A DNA stretch of 25,219 nucleotides from JANWHF01 sp036276235 (GTDB lineage Bacteria > Planctomycetota > Phycisphaerae > Tepidisphaerales > Tepidisphaeraceae). Both the position numbers and the translations under genes were made by a program. The notes beneath the pieces are model-generated. The model saw only the letters and a program-made list of their open reading frames with translations. It was not told where the DNA came from and ran no database searches. The stretch is taken from assembly GCA_036276235.1 (NCBI GenBank), contig DATBDZ010000339.1, positions 1-25,219 of the forward strand, in the 5' to 3' direction. Numbering within the stretch: the stretch's first letter is position 1; each line of letters opens with the position of its first letter. Below, in pieces: positions 7,443 to 15,633 of this stretch.

Positions 7443-7555
7443 GGGTTTAGTCGGCGGGGCAAAAACGGACGAACGCTCAATGGGCGGCACCCTTGCCAAC
7501 TCATGCTCAATTTACCAGAACGCATGTTGCCGTGCCGCTCCGTTGCAGCGTTTGG

Positions 7556-7774
7556 TTATTCCGAGGTTGCGTCAGTGATCTTTCCGCAATTCGGACACGG
7601 CTTCCGCTGATCGTCCACATGAAAACCACAATAGCAGCACTCGCGAGGCCAGTGTCGCGCCACGTATCCACGGCGCTTGAGCCGGGACTTGACGAAATGC
7701 ATGAATAGCAGGACGACGGGCCCTGCCAGAAGCAGGGCGACCAGATACAGCAGCAACTCTCGAATGCGTCCCAT
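7556..7774 (-). CDS. Small membrane protein with C-terminal zinc ribbon
   Basis: This 72-aa protein has one membrane helix (residues 7-28), a basic stretch (KSRLKRR, 29-35), and then two zinc knuckles: CCYC (46-49) and CPNC (60-63). The Cys-x2-Cys spacing on both sides, 10 residues apart, is the rubredoxin-like zinc ribbon layout. The positive-inside rule puts the ribbon in the cytoplasm. It begins 31 nt after the stop of the upstream small membrane protein, so the two probably form an operon. The function is unknown; membrane-anchored zinc ribbons of this size are often accessory or sensor proteins (inference). Confidence 0.7.
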   Translation of the reverse strand: MGRIRELLLYLVALLLAGPVVLLFMHFVKSRLKRRGYVARHWPRECCYCGFHVDDQRKPCPNCGKITDATSE

Positions 7775-7805
7775 GTTGCGATCCAGGGGTTCATTGCAAC
7801 GTTGA

Positions 7806-8060
7806 TTATTCGGCGCGCCTCAGCTGGCGGGCCCGTCGCTCCAACAGGCAGGCAAACGCTGTGAATGCCACCGTTACGAGAGCGATGGTCGGAGCCGCTC
7901 GCAGGATTATTGTCTGGTAAAATGGCTGCGGTGCATCCGGCGGCAACTTCTCCAACGGTAGGTTCCGAAGCAGCACAACGACGACGCCACCCATAGCGGT
8001 TAAAACCGCGGTGAGCGTAGTGACGGGCCACGGTAGGTTTGTGGAAGTCTTACACAGCAT
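7806..8060 (-). CDS. Small two-helix membrane protein
   Basis: This 84-aa protein has two hydrophobic segments, about residues 15-31 and 54-73, joined by a proline-rich loop (LPLEKLPPDAPQP) and ending in an Arg-rich tail (ERRARQLRR). The family is not recognised. The ATG at 8060 is supported by GAGGG (minus strand, 8065-8069) 4-5 nt upstream. It is the first gene of the minus-strand run that continues with the zinc-ribbon protein. Confidence 0.65.
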   Translation of the reverse strand: MLCKTSTNLPWPVTTLTAVLTAMGGVVVVLLRNLPLEKLPPDAPQPFYQTIILRAAPTIALVTVAFTAFACLLERRARQLRRAE

Positions 8061-9129
8061 AACGCCCTCATACTCTGATCCACGGGTGAAACATCGTACT
8101 GGTTAGGTCTCCTCAGCTTTCCCGCATTCGCGCCACTTGTCAAAGCAAAAACTCTGCCGCCAGTGCCTGTCTGCCCGTCCGTTGTGCGCACCTTTGGTTG
8201 TTTGGCGCAGACCCCGCGGCGCATTTTCCGCGCGATGATAAAAAATTTTTCGATCGCCAGCGACGGCCGATGATCGCCGTAACCCTCTGCCGCCGCACGG
8301 GATAGGTCGATCCTTCGCACTCTGCTTTTTCACGCCGGCAAAAATCTTTGGATTTTCTTTTCAAAGGTCCGTTTGTCGGCATTTTCTTGAGGCGCAACCC
8401 TTTATTTTTCAATACCTTGCGCGAGGGAGCCGGGTGGAAATCTATAACTACTTGCAGTTCCGTCACTTAGGTGACCAAAACCCTGACGCCGTGCTTACTA
8501 ATAGAGGGAAGCACTTTTGCAGAGAATTGAATCGCAGTTGAACGCTGATGCACGCAGAAAAGCCAACCGACCCAAACAAATTATTTATCGTAACGACAAT
8601 AATTCGAGCGTTCGAGCGTTATGGTGGTTGGATTGCTGCTCTTTGACAACCCAATAACTGGAGTATCCGCCGCGCAGCAGCCGGGGTATTCATTGGATGT
8701 TGCGCAAAGCGTTGCGCGATGGTGCGCGCGACTCCGCTGGCGATTCAGAAAGAGGTGTCTCACGCAGAGGCGCGGAGCCGCACAGAAGAATTCAAACTCT
8801 GCGCCTCTGCGCCTCTGCGCGATCTCTTCTTCAGTGCCGTGAAACATGCAACGAGCCCGGATGAAACGGAATGATTAATAAAACGTTTCAAAAGGTTCAA
8901 AAGGTTTCATGGCCCGAGTCGCCACGGGTCCAATGAGGTGCCAGCGATGCAACGTGCGATCATGATGCATGCAACCGATTGGTGCGAAATTCGGTGCGGA
9001 ACGGTGCAAGAGTCAGATTCGCTGATCCAAAGCGGTGTCACGCGAAGATACGAAGCTGCCCGTGCCACAACTTTGCCTGCTTCGTTGTATGATGTTTCGG
9101 GGACCTGTCGCCGGAAGCGAGGCGCTTTG
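8061..9129. other. Long gene-free divergent region
   Basis: About 1.07 kb lies between divergent genes. Short open frames exist on both strands, but none has a good start, protein-like composition or motif. Contents I can see are an AT-rich quasi-palindrome GCGATGATAAAAAATTTTTC (8232-8251) continuing to GATCGC, a GC-box hairpin repeat at 8756-8822, and a TTGCGCAAAGCGTTGCGC stretch near 8699. It could host an undetected small RNA or decayed sequence. Confidence 0.55.
8756..8822. repeat. Inverted repeat of the CGCAGAGGCGC type
   Basis: The left arm TCACGCAGAGGCGCGGAG pairs with the right arm CTCTGCGCCTCTGCGC. The right arm repeats GCGCCTCT in tandem. The centre contains AGAATTC. Confidence 0.75.
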
Positions 9130-10401
9130 ATGAAGCCGATCACATCCATCACGGCAATCGTGTTTGCAGTCGCATTGTTTCAGGCTGCATCGCTCGCGAA
9201 GGAGGATCCTGCTCCTGACGCGAGTGGTTCTCTGATCGAAACGCGCACGGGGCGTTTCGATGCGCATTATCCGGTTCTTCCTGAGTATGAATCGAATGCG
9301 CTCGTTGCGCAAAGTTGCTCGCGGAACAATCACTTGCCGCTGCCGCTGTTTACGCGCGCTGAGCTTTGGAAACGCGCGGGCGAGCAGGAGGCCAAGCAGG
9401 ACTTGAAGCGGCCGGGGAACGGCGGGCCCAAGACGGATGCGGAGGATCCGCCGGGGTATCAGGTTTATGTGCCGGCGGATTATTCGCAGGGGAAATTGTT
9501 TGGCCTGATCGTCTGGAACTCCGCCGGGCCGCGCGGGGATATTCCCGAGGCGTTTCGGGCGGTGTGCGATAAGCATCATCTGATTTGGTTTGGGGCGGAA
9601 AATGTCGGGAATTATCGCAACTCGGCGTGGCGGATTTACATCCCGCTCGAAGCCGCCACGCAGGCGCGGCGGCGATTCACGATCGATCCGCAGCGCGTTT
9701 ACATCAGCGGCGGGTCGGGCGGCGGGCGCGTCTCAAGCCGCGCGGCGCTCTTTTATCCCGACACATTTAACGGCGCGATCTACATCATCGGCTGCGATTA
9801 CTACCGCAATGTGCCGGCGACCAACCACGCCGGCCAGATGTGGACTGGCTTCTGGCCGCAGCCGGACATCCAACTGATCAACCGTGCCAAGGCGGATAGC
9901 CGCATCGTGATTCTGGAGGGATCGAAGGATCCGAATCTCGATGATGCGACGGATTTCTATCACGCGTATCAGAAGGATGGGTTCAAGCACATCACCTATC
10001 TGGAAGTGCCGGGGATGGGCCACATGATGCCGCCGCGCGAATGGTTCGAGAAGGCGGTGGCGGCGCTGGATGAAACGCTTGCGGAGGCGGATGTGCTGGA
10101 ATCGCGCGGCAAAAGCTTCGAGCAGCTCAAGGAACATGGCGAAGCGTATCTGACCTACGCGCGGCTGGCGCTTCGCGAGCCAACCACGCCGCGTGGGCAG
10201 GCGGCGCAGCAAAAGGCGCAGGCGATTTACGCTGATTTCATGACGCAGGTGGCGGCTGTTCGCGAGAAAATTCGAAGCGGGTCGGCTACGCAGGCCAATG
10301 CGAGTTTGACGGCGCTGCGATCAAAGTTCGGGATTCTTGTCGCCGATCTGGCGCCGGGGCTAGCTGAACAGGTGCGATCGCTGAAGCCGCCCGCGAAATG
10401 A
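9130..10401 (+). CDS. Secreted alpha/beta hydrolase (esterase/PHB depolymerase-like)
   Basis: This 423-aa exported serine hydrolase has a signal peptide at residues 1-23 (MKPITSITAIVFAVALFQAA then SLA). The catalytic core runs from about 108 to 315. The nucleophile elbow GGSGGG (194-199) places Ser196, an acid is likely near Asp267 (EGSKDPN), and the histidine is His298 in GMGHMMPP. VYISGGSGGG and the DPQRVYI lead-in are typical of poly(3-hydroxybutyrate) depolymerase/feruloyl esterase-like enzymes. Residues 320-423 form an alpha-helical, Ala/Gln/Lys-rich extension outside the hydrolase fold. The ATG at 9130 has GAGG (9119-9122) 7 nt upstream; the frame is open further upstream, but only this start gives a signal peptide at the N-terminus. 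The substrate cannot be decided. Confidence 0.85.
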   Translation: MKPITSITAIVFAVALFQAASLAKEDPAPDASGSLIETRTGRFDAHYPVLPEYESNALVAQSCSRNNHLPLPLFTRAELWKRAGEQEAKQDLKRPGNGGPKTDAEDPPGYQVYVPADYSQGKLFGLIVWNSAGPRGDIPEAFRAVCDKHHLIWFGAENVGNYRNSAWRIYIPLEAATQARRRFTIDPQRVYISGGSGGGRVSSRAALFYPDTFNGAIYIIGCDYYRNVPATNHAGQMWTGFWPQPDIQLINRAKADSRIVILEGSKDPNLDDATDFYHAYQKDGFKHITYLEVPGMGHMMPPREWFEKAVAALDETLAEADVLESRGKSFEQLKEHGEAYLTYARLALREPTTPRGQAAQQKAQAIYADFMTQVAAVREKIRSGSATQANASLTALRSKFGILVADLAPGLAEQVRSLKPPAK

Positions 10402-10450
10402 CGCGCGTCCCGGTCAAACTTGATTCTGAGCGGGCAAGCGGCCGCGATTG

Positions 10451-10561
10451 TTCCCTCCCTCGGTACTCCGGGGGAGGGTTAGGGAGGGGGTTCGCGTGAC
10501 AGGCGCCTGTTCTACACAACCCCCTCCCCAGCCCTCCCCCGGAGTACCGGGGGAGGGAGAA
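10451..10561. repeat. Family D paired-hairpin repeat, full copy
   Basis: The left half is a hairpin with TACT loop (10464-10467), then GGGTTAGGGAGGGGGTT. The right half mirrors it: AACCCCCTCCCCAGCCC, then a hairpin with an 11-bp stem and AGTA loop (10543-10546). The spacer contains the 12-nt palindrome ACAGGCGCCTGT (10499-10510). Confidence 0.9.
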
Positions 10562-10573
10562 TGGCTCACGGCG

Positions 10574-10597
10574 CGTAGGGCGGGCACTGCCCGCCGC
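10574..10597. repeat. GGGCGGGCA-type repeat, single arm
   Basis: CGTAGGGCGGGCACTGCCC followed by GCCGC matches the right arm and mirrored left arm of the inverted repeat at 1709-1768. The second arm is missing here. Confidence 0.75.
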
Positions 10598-10603
10598 GTT
10601 TCA

Positions 10604-10676
10604 GAGCAGGTCCTCGCAAGCATCTGGCCCATTTGCCCCATCCAGCCAGATGCTTCGGAGTACCTCAGCATGACGG
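10604..10676. repeat. Family B inverted repeat, degenerate copy
   Basis: The right arm (10645-10676) is intact: GCCAGATGCTTCGGAGTACC and onward. The left arm has several mismatches (AGGTCCTCGCAAGCATCTGG), and its capping TACT has become TCCT. The intact copy is at 19253-19329. Confidence 0.8.
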
Positions 10677-10745
10677 TCTATCGCAACCTGACATGTTTGT
10701 CGAATCTTGATTCCTTCCGCTAATTCGACGACACTTCCCGCCGAT

Positions 10746-10774
10746 TTGAGGCGGAACTCTCGGCTATTTACATC
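10746..10774 (+). promoter_or_regulatory. Possible promoter of xylA
   Basis: TTGAGG (10746-10751) and TACATC (10769-10774) are separated by 17 nt. The -10 match is only partial. Transcription would start near 10781, about 23 nt before the xylA ATG. Confidence 0.35.
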
Positions 10775-10803
10775 ATTTACCCACACAACAGAGAAGGCGG
10801 CAC

Positions 10804-11970
10804 ATGCCCAGCTATGATCCTGATCCGAAGTTGAAGTTCACGTTTGGCCTCTGGACGGTCGGCAACATCGGCCGCGACCCGTTTGGCGGGCCGGTGCGCG
10901 AGCCGATCTCGCCGCCGCAGATTGCTGACCTTCTGGGCGAGGTGGGCGCGCACGGCGTCAATTTTCACGACAACGACTTGATTCCGATCGATGCGACGCC
11001 GGAGGAGGCCGCGACGATCAAGAAGGATTTCAAGCGCGCGCTGAAGGACAATGGCCTTGTCGTCCCGATGGCGACGACGAATCTCTTCTCCGATCCAGCA
11101 TTTAAGGACGGCGCATTCACGAGTAACGACGCGAAAACTCGCGCTTACGCGATTCAGAAGACGATGCGGGCGATGGATCTTGGCGCGGAATTCGGCGCGA
11201 AGACGTACGTCTTCTGGGGCGGCCGCGAAGGCGTGGAAAGCGATGCGACCAAGTCGCCGGTCGATTCGATCAAGCGGTTCCGCGAGGCGATCAATTTTCT
11301 GTGCGAATACTCCATCGCGCAGAAGTATGGGTACAAGTTTGCGTTCGAGGCAAAGCCCAATGAGCCGCGCGGGCATATTTATTTTGCGGTGACGGGTTCA
11401 TATCTGGCGTTCATCCCGACGCTGGATCATCCGGAAATGTGCGGCGTCAATCCCGAAGTCGCCCATGAGCACATGGCGGGGTTGAACTTTGTCCATCAGG
11501 TTGCGGCGGCGCTGGAGGCGGGGAAGCTGTTTCATATCGATCTGAACGATCAGGAGTTCGGCCGCTACGATCAGGATTTCCGCTTTGGATCAGTCAATCT
11601 CAAGCACGCATTTTTTCTGGTGAAGCTGCTGGAAGACCACAAGTACAACGGCCCGCGGCACTTTGATGCCCATGCTTTCCGCCAGAGCGATTATGCCGAC
11701 GTGAAGGAATTTGCGCGCGGCTGCATGCGGACTTACATGATCCTCAAGGAGAAGGCCGCCCGCTGGAACGCCGACTCGGAGATCCAGGGTCTGCTGAAGG
11801 TGATCAACCGCGAAGACGCGGCTCTCTCAAAGCTGACGCGGAAATTCAGCGAACAAAATGCGAAGAAGCTATTGGCGGCTCCGCTCGATCGCGTCGCGCT
11901 GGCCGATCAGCCGCTGCCTTACGAGAAGCTGGATCAGCTCACGATGGAAGTGTTGATGGGCGCGAGGTAG
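10804..11970 (+). CDS. xylA: Xylose isomerase (class I, actinobacterial-type)
   Basis: This metal-dependent enzyme converts D-xylose to D-xylulose (and glucose to fructose). It is a TIM barrel of 388 aa, the usual length of the short Streptomyces-like class. The known active-site residues of that class can be matched with an offset of one: His55 and Asp58 in FHDND, Phe95, Trp138 in VFWGGREG, Glu182 and Lys184 in FEAKPNEPRG, Glu218 and His221 in NPEVAHEH, and metal ligands Asp246, Asp256, Asp258 and Asp288. The ATG has GAAGG (10793-10797) 6 nt upstream. It stands alone: no xylulokinase or transporter is adjacent. Its last 32 nt overlap the 3' end of the convergent TMTC-like gene. Confidence 0.97.
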   Translation: MPSYDPDPKLKFTFGLWTVGNIGRDPFGGPVREPISPPQIADLLGEVGAHGVNFHDNDLIPIDATPEEAATIKKDFKRALKDNGLVVPMATTNLFSDPAFKDGAFTSNDAKTRAYAIQKTMRAMDLGAEFGAKTYVFWGGREGVESDATKSPVDSIKRFREAINFLCEYSIAQKYGYKFAFEAKPNEPRGHIYFAVTGSYLAFIPTLDHPEMCGVNPEVAHEHMAGLNFVHQVAAALEAGKLFHIDLNDQEFGRYDQDFRFGSVNLKHAFFLVKLLEDHKYNGPRHFDAHAFRQSDYADVKEFARGCMRTYMILKEKAARWNADSEIQGLLKVINREDAALSKLTRKFSEQNAKKLLAAPLDRVALADQPLPYEKLDQLTMEVLMGAR

Positions 11971-13537
11971 GTGAAGGACGGGCCTGCCGACGTGCTTCGG
12001 CTAGACGAGAAAACCCAATCTTGACGAACTCCGCAAGCCGGCCCGTCGCATCGGGTTGGGCCAAGCGCAGCTCGCGCTCGGCGTCGTCGATGCGGCCGAG
12101 GTTGGCAAGCAAACTCGCGCGCGTGATGTGCAGCACGACGCAATGAGGCGAGTGGGCCAGCCCTTCGTCGAAGATTCGCATTGCCTCATCTGTCTGTCCC
12201 GCTACGCGGTAGGCTTCGCCGAGATTGTTATATAAGCCGCAGGCGTTGGGATTGACGGCGATCGAGTGGCGGAAGAGCGAGAACGTATCCTGCCATACCC
12301 ACGTCTGCACGAAGGAGATCGTCGCGAGCGCGACGGCGACCACGGCGAGCGGGGCGCGCGTGCTGGGCATTTGGCGCGCAAGATAAGCGGCGGCAAGAGC
12401 AGGGCCGAGCATCGCCAGATAAAGATAGTGATCGGCGACCGTCGAATACTGCTGAAAATCGAATGGAATCAGCCCGAGCACCGGCGCGGTCGCCAGCCAG
12501 AACACCGCGATAGCCGCGACCAACCATGGCGCCCTACGCCGCAGGGCAATTCCCGAAGCCAGTGCGATTGCCGGCACGATCCACTCAAAATAAACCCAGG
12601 ATCTTGCCAGCACGGCCTGCGGTGTGTGGTCATAGACGATTCCCAATCGAAGCGGCAAGAAAAGCTTGTAGAGATAAAACGCCAGCGCGTCGGCGGCAAT
12701 GAGCGGGCGCTGTGTGAGCGTCGGCACAAAAGCCTCCGCCGCCGGCTGGGCATGCTTTCCGGCCCAGATGATCGGCAGCGCCAGCACCAACCACGGTGCC
12801 GCCGCCAACATAATTTTCTTGATCGGCCGGCCAATCAACAGGTAATCCAGCGCGATGATCACCAACGGAACCGCGACCGCGCTCGGCTTGGCAAGCATTG
12901 CCGCGATGAAAGCGGCTGTTGCCGCCAGATAGGGAACCCACATCCCCGAACGATCGCGTTCGCCTGAACCCAGAGTAAAAACAAGATATTGCCAGATTGC
13001 GACCAACCCCAGGCAGCCCGCCAGCACATCCTTCAATCCGGAGATCCACCCAACCGATTCCACCTGAACCGGATGGAGCGCGAAAATGAGCGCGCCGAAG
13101 AATGCAGGCCAAGGCCTTCCCGTGAGGCGTCGGAGGATTGCCAGGACAGTGAGCGCGCTGAGCAGATGAACGGCAAGATTCGTCCCGTGAAAGAACCACG
13201 GATTCAGATGAGTTCCGGTGTCGATGTCGGGTGTCGGCACATAGGAAATCGCCGCGACGCCCGACCAGACGCTGTAGGTCAGCGGAATCCAGATGTCCAT
13301 GAAGGGTCGGCGCGGGTCCCAGAATTCCGCAAAATGCTGCAATGATGGAGGATTCAACCAGAGATTTCGTGCGACGGCCTCTTTGTCATCCCACGCCAGG
13401 AATTCGCCGCGAAGGAGCGGCCAGAAGGCCAGCAGAATGATAATGGCCAGCAGGAGCGGAAGGCGCGCAGCCAAACGGTCGGTGAACGATCGTTGCTCGC
13501 CCGATGGTAATTGCTCGGAAGATTCGGGCGACTTCAT
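11939..13537 (-). CDS. TMTC-like polytopic glycosyltransferase with C-terminal TPRs
   Basis: This 532-aa protein has about 10-11 membrane spans and a C-terminal tetratricopeptide region. The first extracytoplasmic loop carries the GT-C type acidic pair WDD (Asp50-Asp51). LHPVQVESVGWISGLKD (154-170) and DHYLYLAMLGP (369-379) match the conserved blocks of TMTC/DUF1736 proteins. TPR-like helices span about 434-500 (NNLGEAYRVAGQTDEAMRIF). Eukaryotic TMTCs are protein O-mannosyltransferases using dolichyl-phosphate-mannose; the bacterial homologues are less well characterised. The start ATG overlaps the stop of the upstream glycosyltransferase (ATGA, 13534-13537), implying translational coupling. 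It could instead be a non-catalytic TPR membrane protein. Confidence 0.85.
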   Translation of the reverse strand: MKSPESSEQLPSGEQRSFTDRLAARLPLLLAIIILLAFWPLLRGEFLAWDDKEAVARNLWLNPPSLQHFAEFWDPRRPFMDIWIPLTYSVWSGVAAISYVPTPDIDTGTHLNPWFFHGTNLAVHLLSALTVLAILRRLTGRPWPAFFGALIFALHPVQVESVGWISGLKDVLAGCLGLVAIWQYLVFTLGSGERDRSGMWVPYLAATAAFIAAMLAKPSAVAVPLVIIALDYLLIGRPIKKIMLAAAPWLVLALPIIWAGKHAQPAAEAFVPTLTQRPLIAADALAFYLYKLFLPLRLGIVYDHTPQAVLARSWVYFEWIVPAIALASGIALRRRAPWLVAAIAVFWLATAPVLGLIPFDFQQYSTVADHYLYLAMLGPALAAAYLARQMPSTRAPLAVVAVALATISFVQTWVWQDTFSLFRHSIAVNPNACGLYNNLGEAYRVAGQTDEAMRIFDEGLAHSPHCVVLHITRASLLANLGRIDDAERELRLAQPDATGRLAEFVKIGFSRLAEARRQARPSPTSRPSTLPS

Positions 13538-15306
13538 GCGATCTGCTGCAAGCGACTGGCCTTTGTGGCCCGGAGGATTCCGGGGACGACATAATCGCGC
13601 GCGACGGCATCCCAGCTCATCTTCTCCGCCAGCCGATGGCCGATGTCGATCGCCTTTTCAAATTCCTGCCGCGTGCGCGGCAGGCGCTCAACCAGCTCGC
13701 TGGCCACCAGTGCCGCCACCGTGTCTTCGATCTGATCGCGCTGCGGCTGGCCGATCGTCAGAAGCTGCTCGGGTCGCAGGGATTTTTCCGGCAGGTCGGT
13801 GTAGTCGGCGATGATGACGTTGGGCGTGGGATTGGGGGAGATCTTTTCGACGAACCCCGCGCAGCCGCACACGTTGGAGAAGACGCAGATACCGCCGAAG
13901 CTGATCGGCTCGACCTGCGCGATGCCGAACGGCTCGTAGATGCTCTGGCCGAATTCCACGTCGGAGCCCTTGCGGATATCCATGAACTCCATGTCGGAGG
14001 GCATGCGCGAGCCGCACAGCTTTTGCTCGAAGCCGAATTGGTTGATGAAGACGACCTTAATATTACGGCTGCACGCGTTGAATTCCTGCACGCCCTGGTA
14101 ATAGGCAGCTTCGCCGCCGGAAAGATCGGGCAATCCTTCGCGATGGACGACCGGCCAGCGATACGCCTGCTCCATGCGTCGGACATCATCGCTTCGCCGC
14201 GCCGGCACCTCGGTGCTGAGCGAGAAGAGCACGGCGGTTTCGCCGCGCGTGCGCAGATGTTCTTCAAGATGGTCCAGCACGCGGAAATCGCGCCACATCC
14301 CCTTGCTGGGAACCAGCCGCGTCACATGGCTGAAGACATAGGTCGGCTCAAACTTCAGGAGATTCTTGCAATACTGCTGCAGCTTGCGTCGGCTGGCCAT
14401 TTTCTCGTCAACGGAAATGCGCCAGCAAGGCACGCCGTTGTACGCCACCTGCGCATCGACGTGGACAAACTCCGGCCCCATGAAGCGGATTTCCTTCAGC
14501 GTGTAATCGCCGACGGCAAAGATCCCGTCGCAGTAGCGCGCGGCGCGGACAAGCGAGTGCTTGTAATAGCCGCTCTGATCGCCGAACACGTCTTCGACGT
14601 AATGCCCTTGCGCCATCGCCGAGCGCATGACGTTGTAGAACATCGTGTCGTGGCCCGGATGATGCTCGACCAGCCGGCGCATCGGCGCGACTTCATGCGC
14701 GTAAAAGATCGTGCGGAAATTCGAGCGATCCCCCTCCATGATGGCGGCAAGCACCGTCGGCATCCCCATGTACTCATGCGAAAGGATCACGCACGGCTCA
14801 ACGGTGCTGGTCGCACCCAGCGCATGCAGCGCCGCAATCGCCGGCTGGGCCAGCCGCACCCATTGCTCGAAATCCCAAATGTTGTCGTACTTGCTGCTCT
14901 CGATCTGAAAGCTCTTCCAGAGATCGAACTTGAAGATGCCGAGCATCCGCTGGTCATAGTGGGCGACGTCGATCAGAAGGATTTCAGGCGTGCTGATGAC
15001 GCCGGTCGCCTTATCCACAAACCGCCGGCGGCCGTAGACAATGCCGACGTCAAAAGTCTGCTCGATCTCTCGAAATCGCGGCGCGAGGGGCGAGCGATAG
15101 AGCGAATCGAGGCTGCTATAAAGCACCTCGCCCTCCGGCCCCAAGCGGCTCTCGCCGGAATCGTCGGAAGGCCAAAACGGGCCGACGAGGATATTGCGAG
15201 AGATGGCACCGAGATAAACCGGGCTGGTCAGCAAGCCCTGAAGGACTGCGCCGATGCCGCCGATCTTTTGAATCGCTTCGTGTGTGACGTGTACGACTGT
15301 CTGCAT
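13534..15306 (-). CDS. GT-B glycosyltransferase, glycogen/starch-synthase-like
   Basis: This 590-aa cytoplasmic glycosyltransferase has the nucleotide-sugar-dependent GT-B fold. The N-terminal KIGGIGAVLQGL (14-25) is the KxGGxGxV substrate loop of starch/glycogen synthases (GT5). The C-terminal half has HVTRLVPSKG (327-336) and the nucleotide-sugar-binding E-x7-E motif EPFGIAQVE (Glu458, Glu466). It is longer than bacterial GlgA (about 480 aa) because of extra segments around 100-150 and 390-450. The ATG at 15306 has GGAAAG (minus strand, 15312-15317) 5 nt upstream. It is the first gene of a two-gene operon with the TMTC-like protein. Glycogen synthase is one possibility; given the partner, making or extending a surface or protein-linked glycan is another (inference). 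Confidence 0.82.
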   Translation of the reverse strand: MQTVVHVTHEAIQKIGGIGAVLQGLLTSPVYLGAISRNILVGPFWPSDDSGESRLGPEGEVLYSSLDSLYRSPLAPRFREIEQTFDVGIVYGRRRFVDKATGVISTPEILLIDVAHYDQRMLGIFKFDLWKSFQIESSKYDNIWDFEQWVRLAQPAIAALHALGATSTVEPCVILSHEYMGMPTVLAAIMEGDRSNFRTIFYAHEVAPMRRLVEHHPGHDTMFYNVMRSAMAQGHYVEDVFGDQSGYYKHSLVRAARYCDGIFAVGDYTLKEIRFMGPEFVHVDAQVAYNGVPCWRISVDEKMASRRKLQQYCKNLLKFEPTYVFSHVTRLVPSKGMWRDFRVLDHLEEHLRTRGETAVLFSLSTEVPARRSDDVRRMEQAYRWPVVHREGLPDLSGGEAAYYQGVQEFNACSRNIKVVFINQFGFEQKLCGSRMPSDMEFMDIRKGSDVEFGQSIYEPFGIAQVEPISFGGICVFSNVCGCAGFVEKISPNPTPNVIIADYTDLPEKSLRPEQLLTIGQPQRDQIEDTVAALVASELVERLPRTRQEFEKAIDIGHRLAEKMSWDAVARDYVVPGILRATKASRLQQIA

Positions 15307-15633
15307 ATTTTCTTTCCGTAGTGGCTCAGGTGGCTGGCATGCGAAGGCGGTGCCGGCCGCCCAATTCTTTCTGGAGCGGGCATTCTGAGCCGCAAAACCG
15401 TACTGGCTTTATATCGGTCCCAATCCTCAAGATCGGCCCGATTTAGTCACAGGGATACCACACAATCGGGGCAATTCCCACCCGGCTTGGTGTGACGGCA
15501 TTGTTTTCCTTATGCCGATCGGCAGTTTTGACCCAACCCACATCCCCTCAGAGTGTCCAATGGGTGGGAGAAATATTGAAAGCTTGCTGGAGTGTTCGCG
15601 AGCAAGCGGGCTGCATAAAAGCGAGCGTGGGCT
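15307..15633. other. Divergent intergenic region with two small stem-loops
   Basis: This region separates the minus-strand glycosyltransferase operon from the plus-strand LEPR gene. It contains the stem-loops CGGCAT...ATGCCG (15496-15517) and GCTTGCT...AGCAAGC (15582-15607). The second would lie in the leader of the LEPR gene. I found no convincing promoter pair. Confidence 0.45.

Noticed and set aside
8140..8466. A 108-codon minus-strand frame in the gene-free region
   Set aside because: Basic composition, no motif, no Shine-Dalgarno, and it overlaps other equally weak frames.
8938..9129. Upstream extension of the secreted hydrolase
   Set aside because: It would place 64 unrelated residues before a clear signal peptide; GAGG upstream of 9130 supports the shorter form.
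10448..10723. Small open frames through the family D and B repeats
   Set aside because: They are translations of hairpin repeats that recur in other gaps and have no protein character.
13504..15321. A 605-codon open frame on the plus strand opposite the glycosyltransferase
   Set aside because: It is the antisense shadow of a GC-rich gene: the minus strand has clear GT-B motifs, a Shine-Dalgarno and a coupled downstream gene, while the plus-strand translation is His/Arg-rich without motifs.
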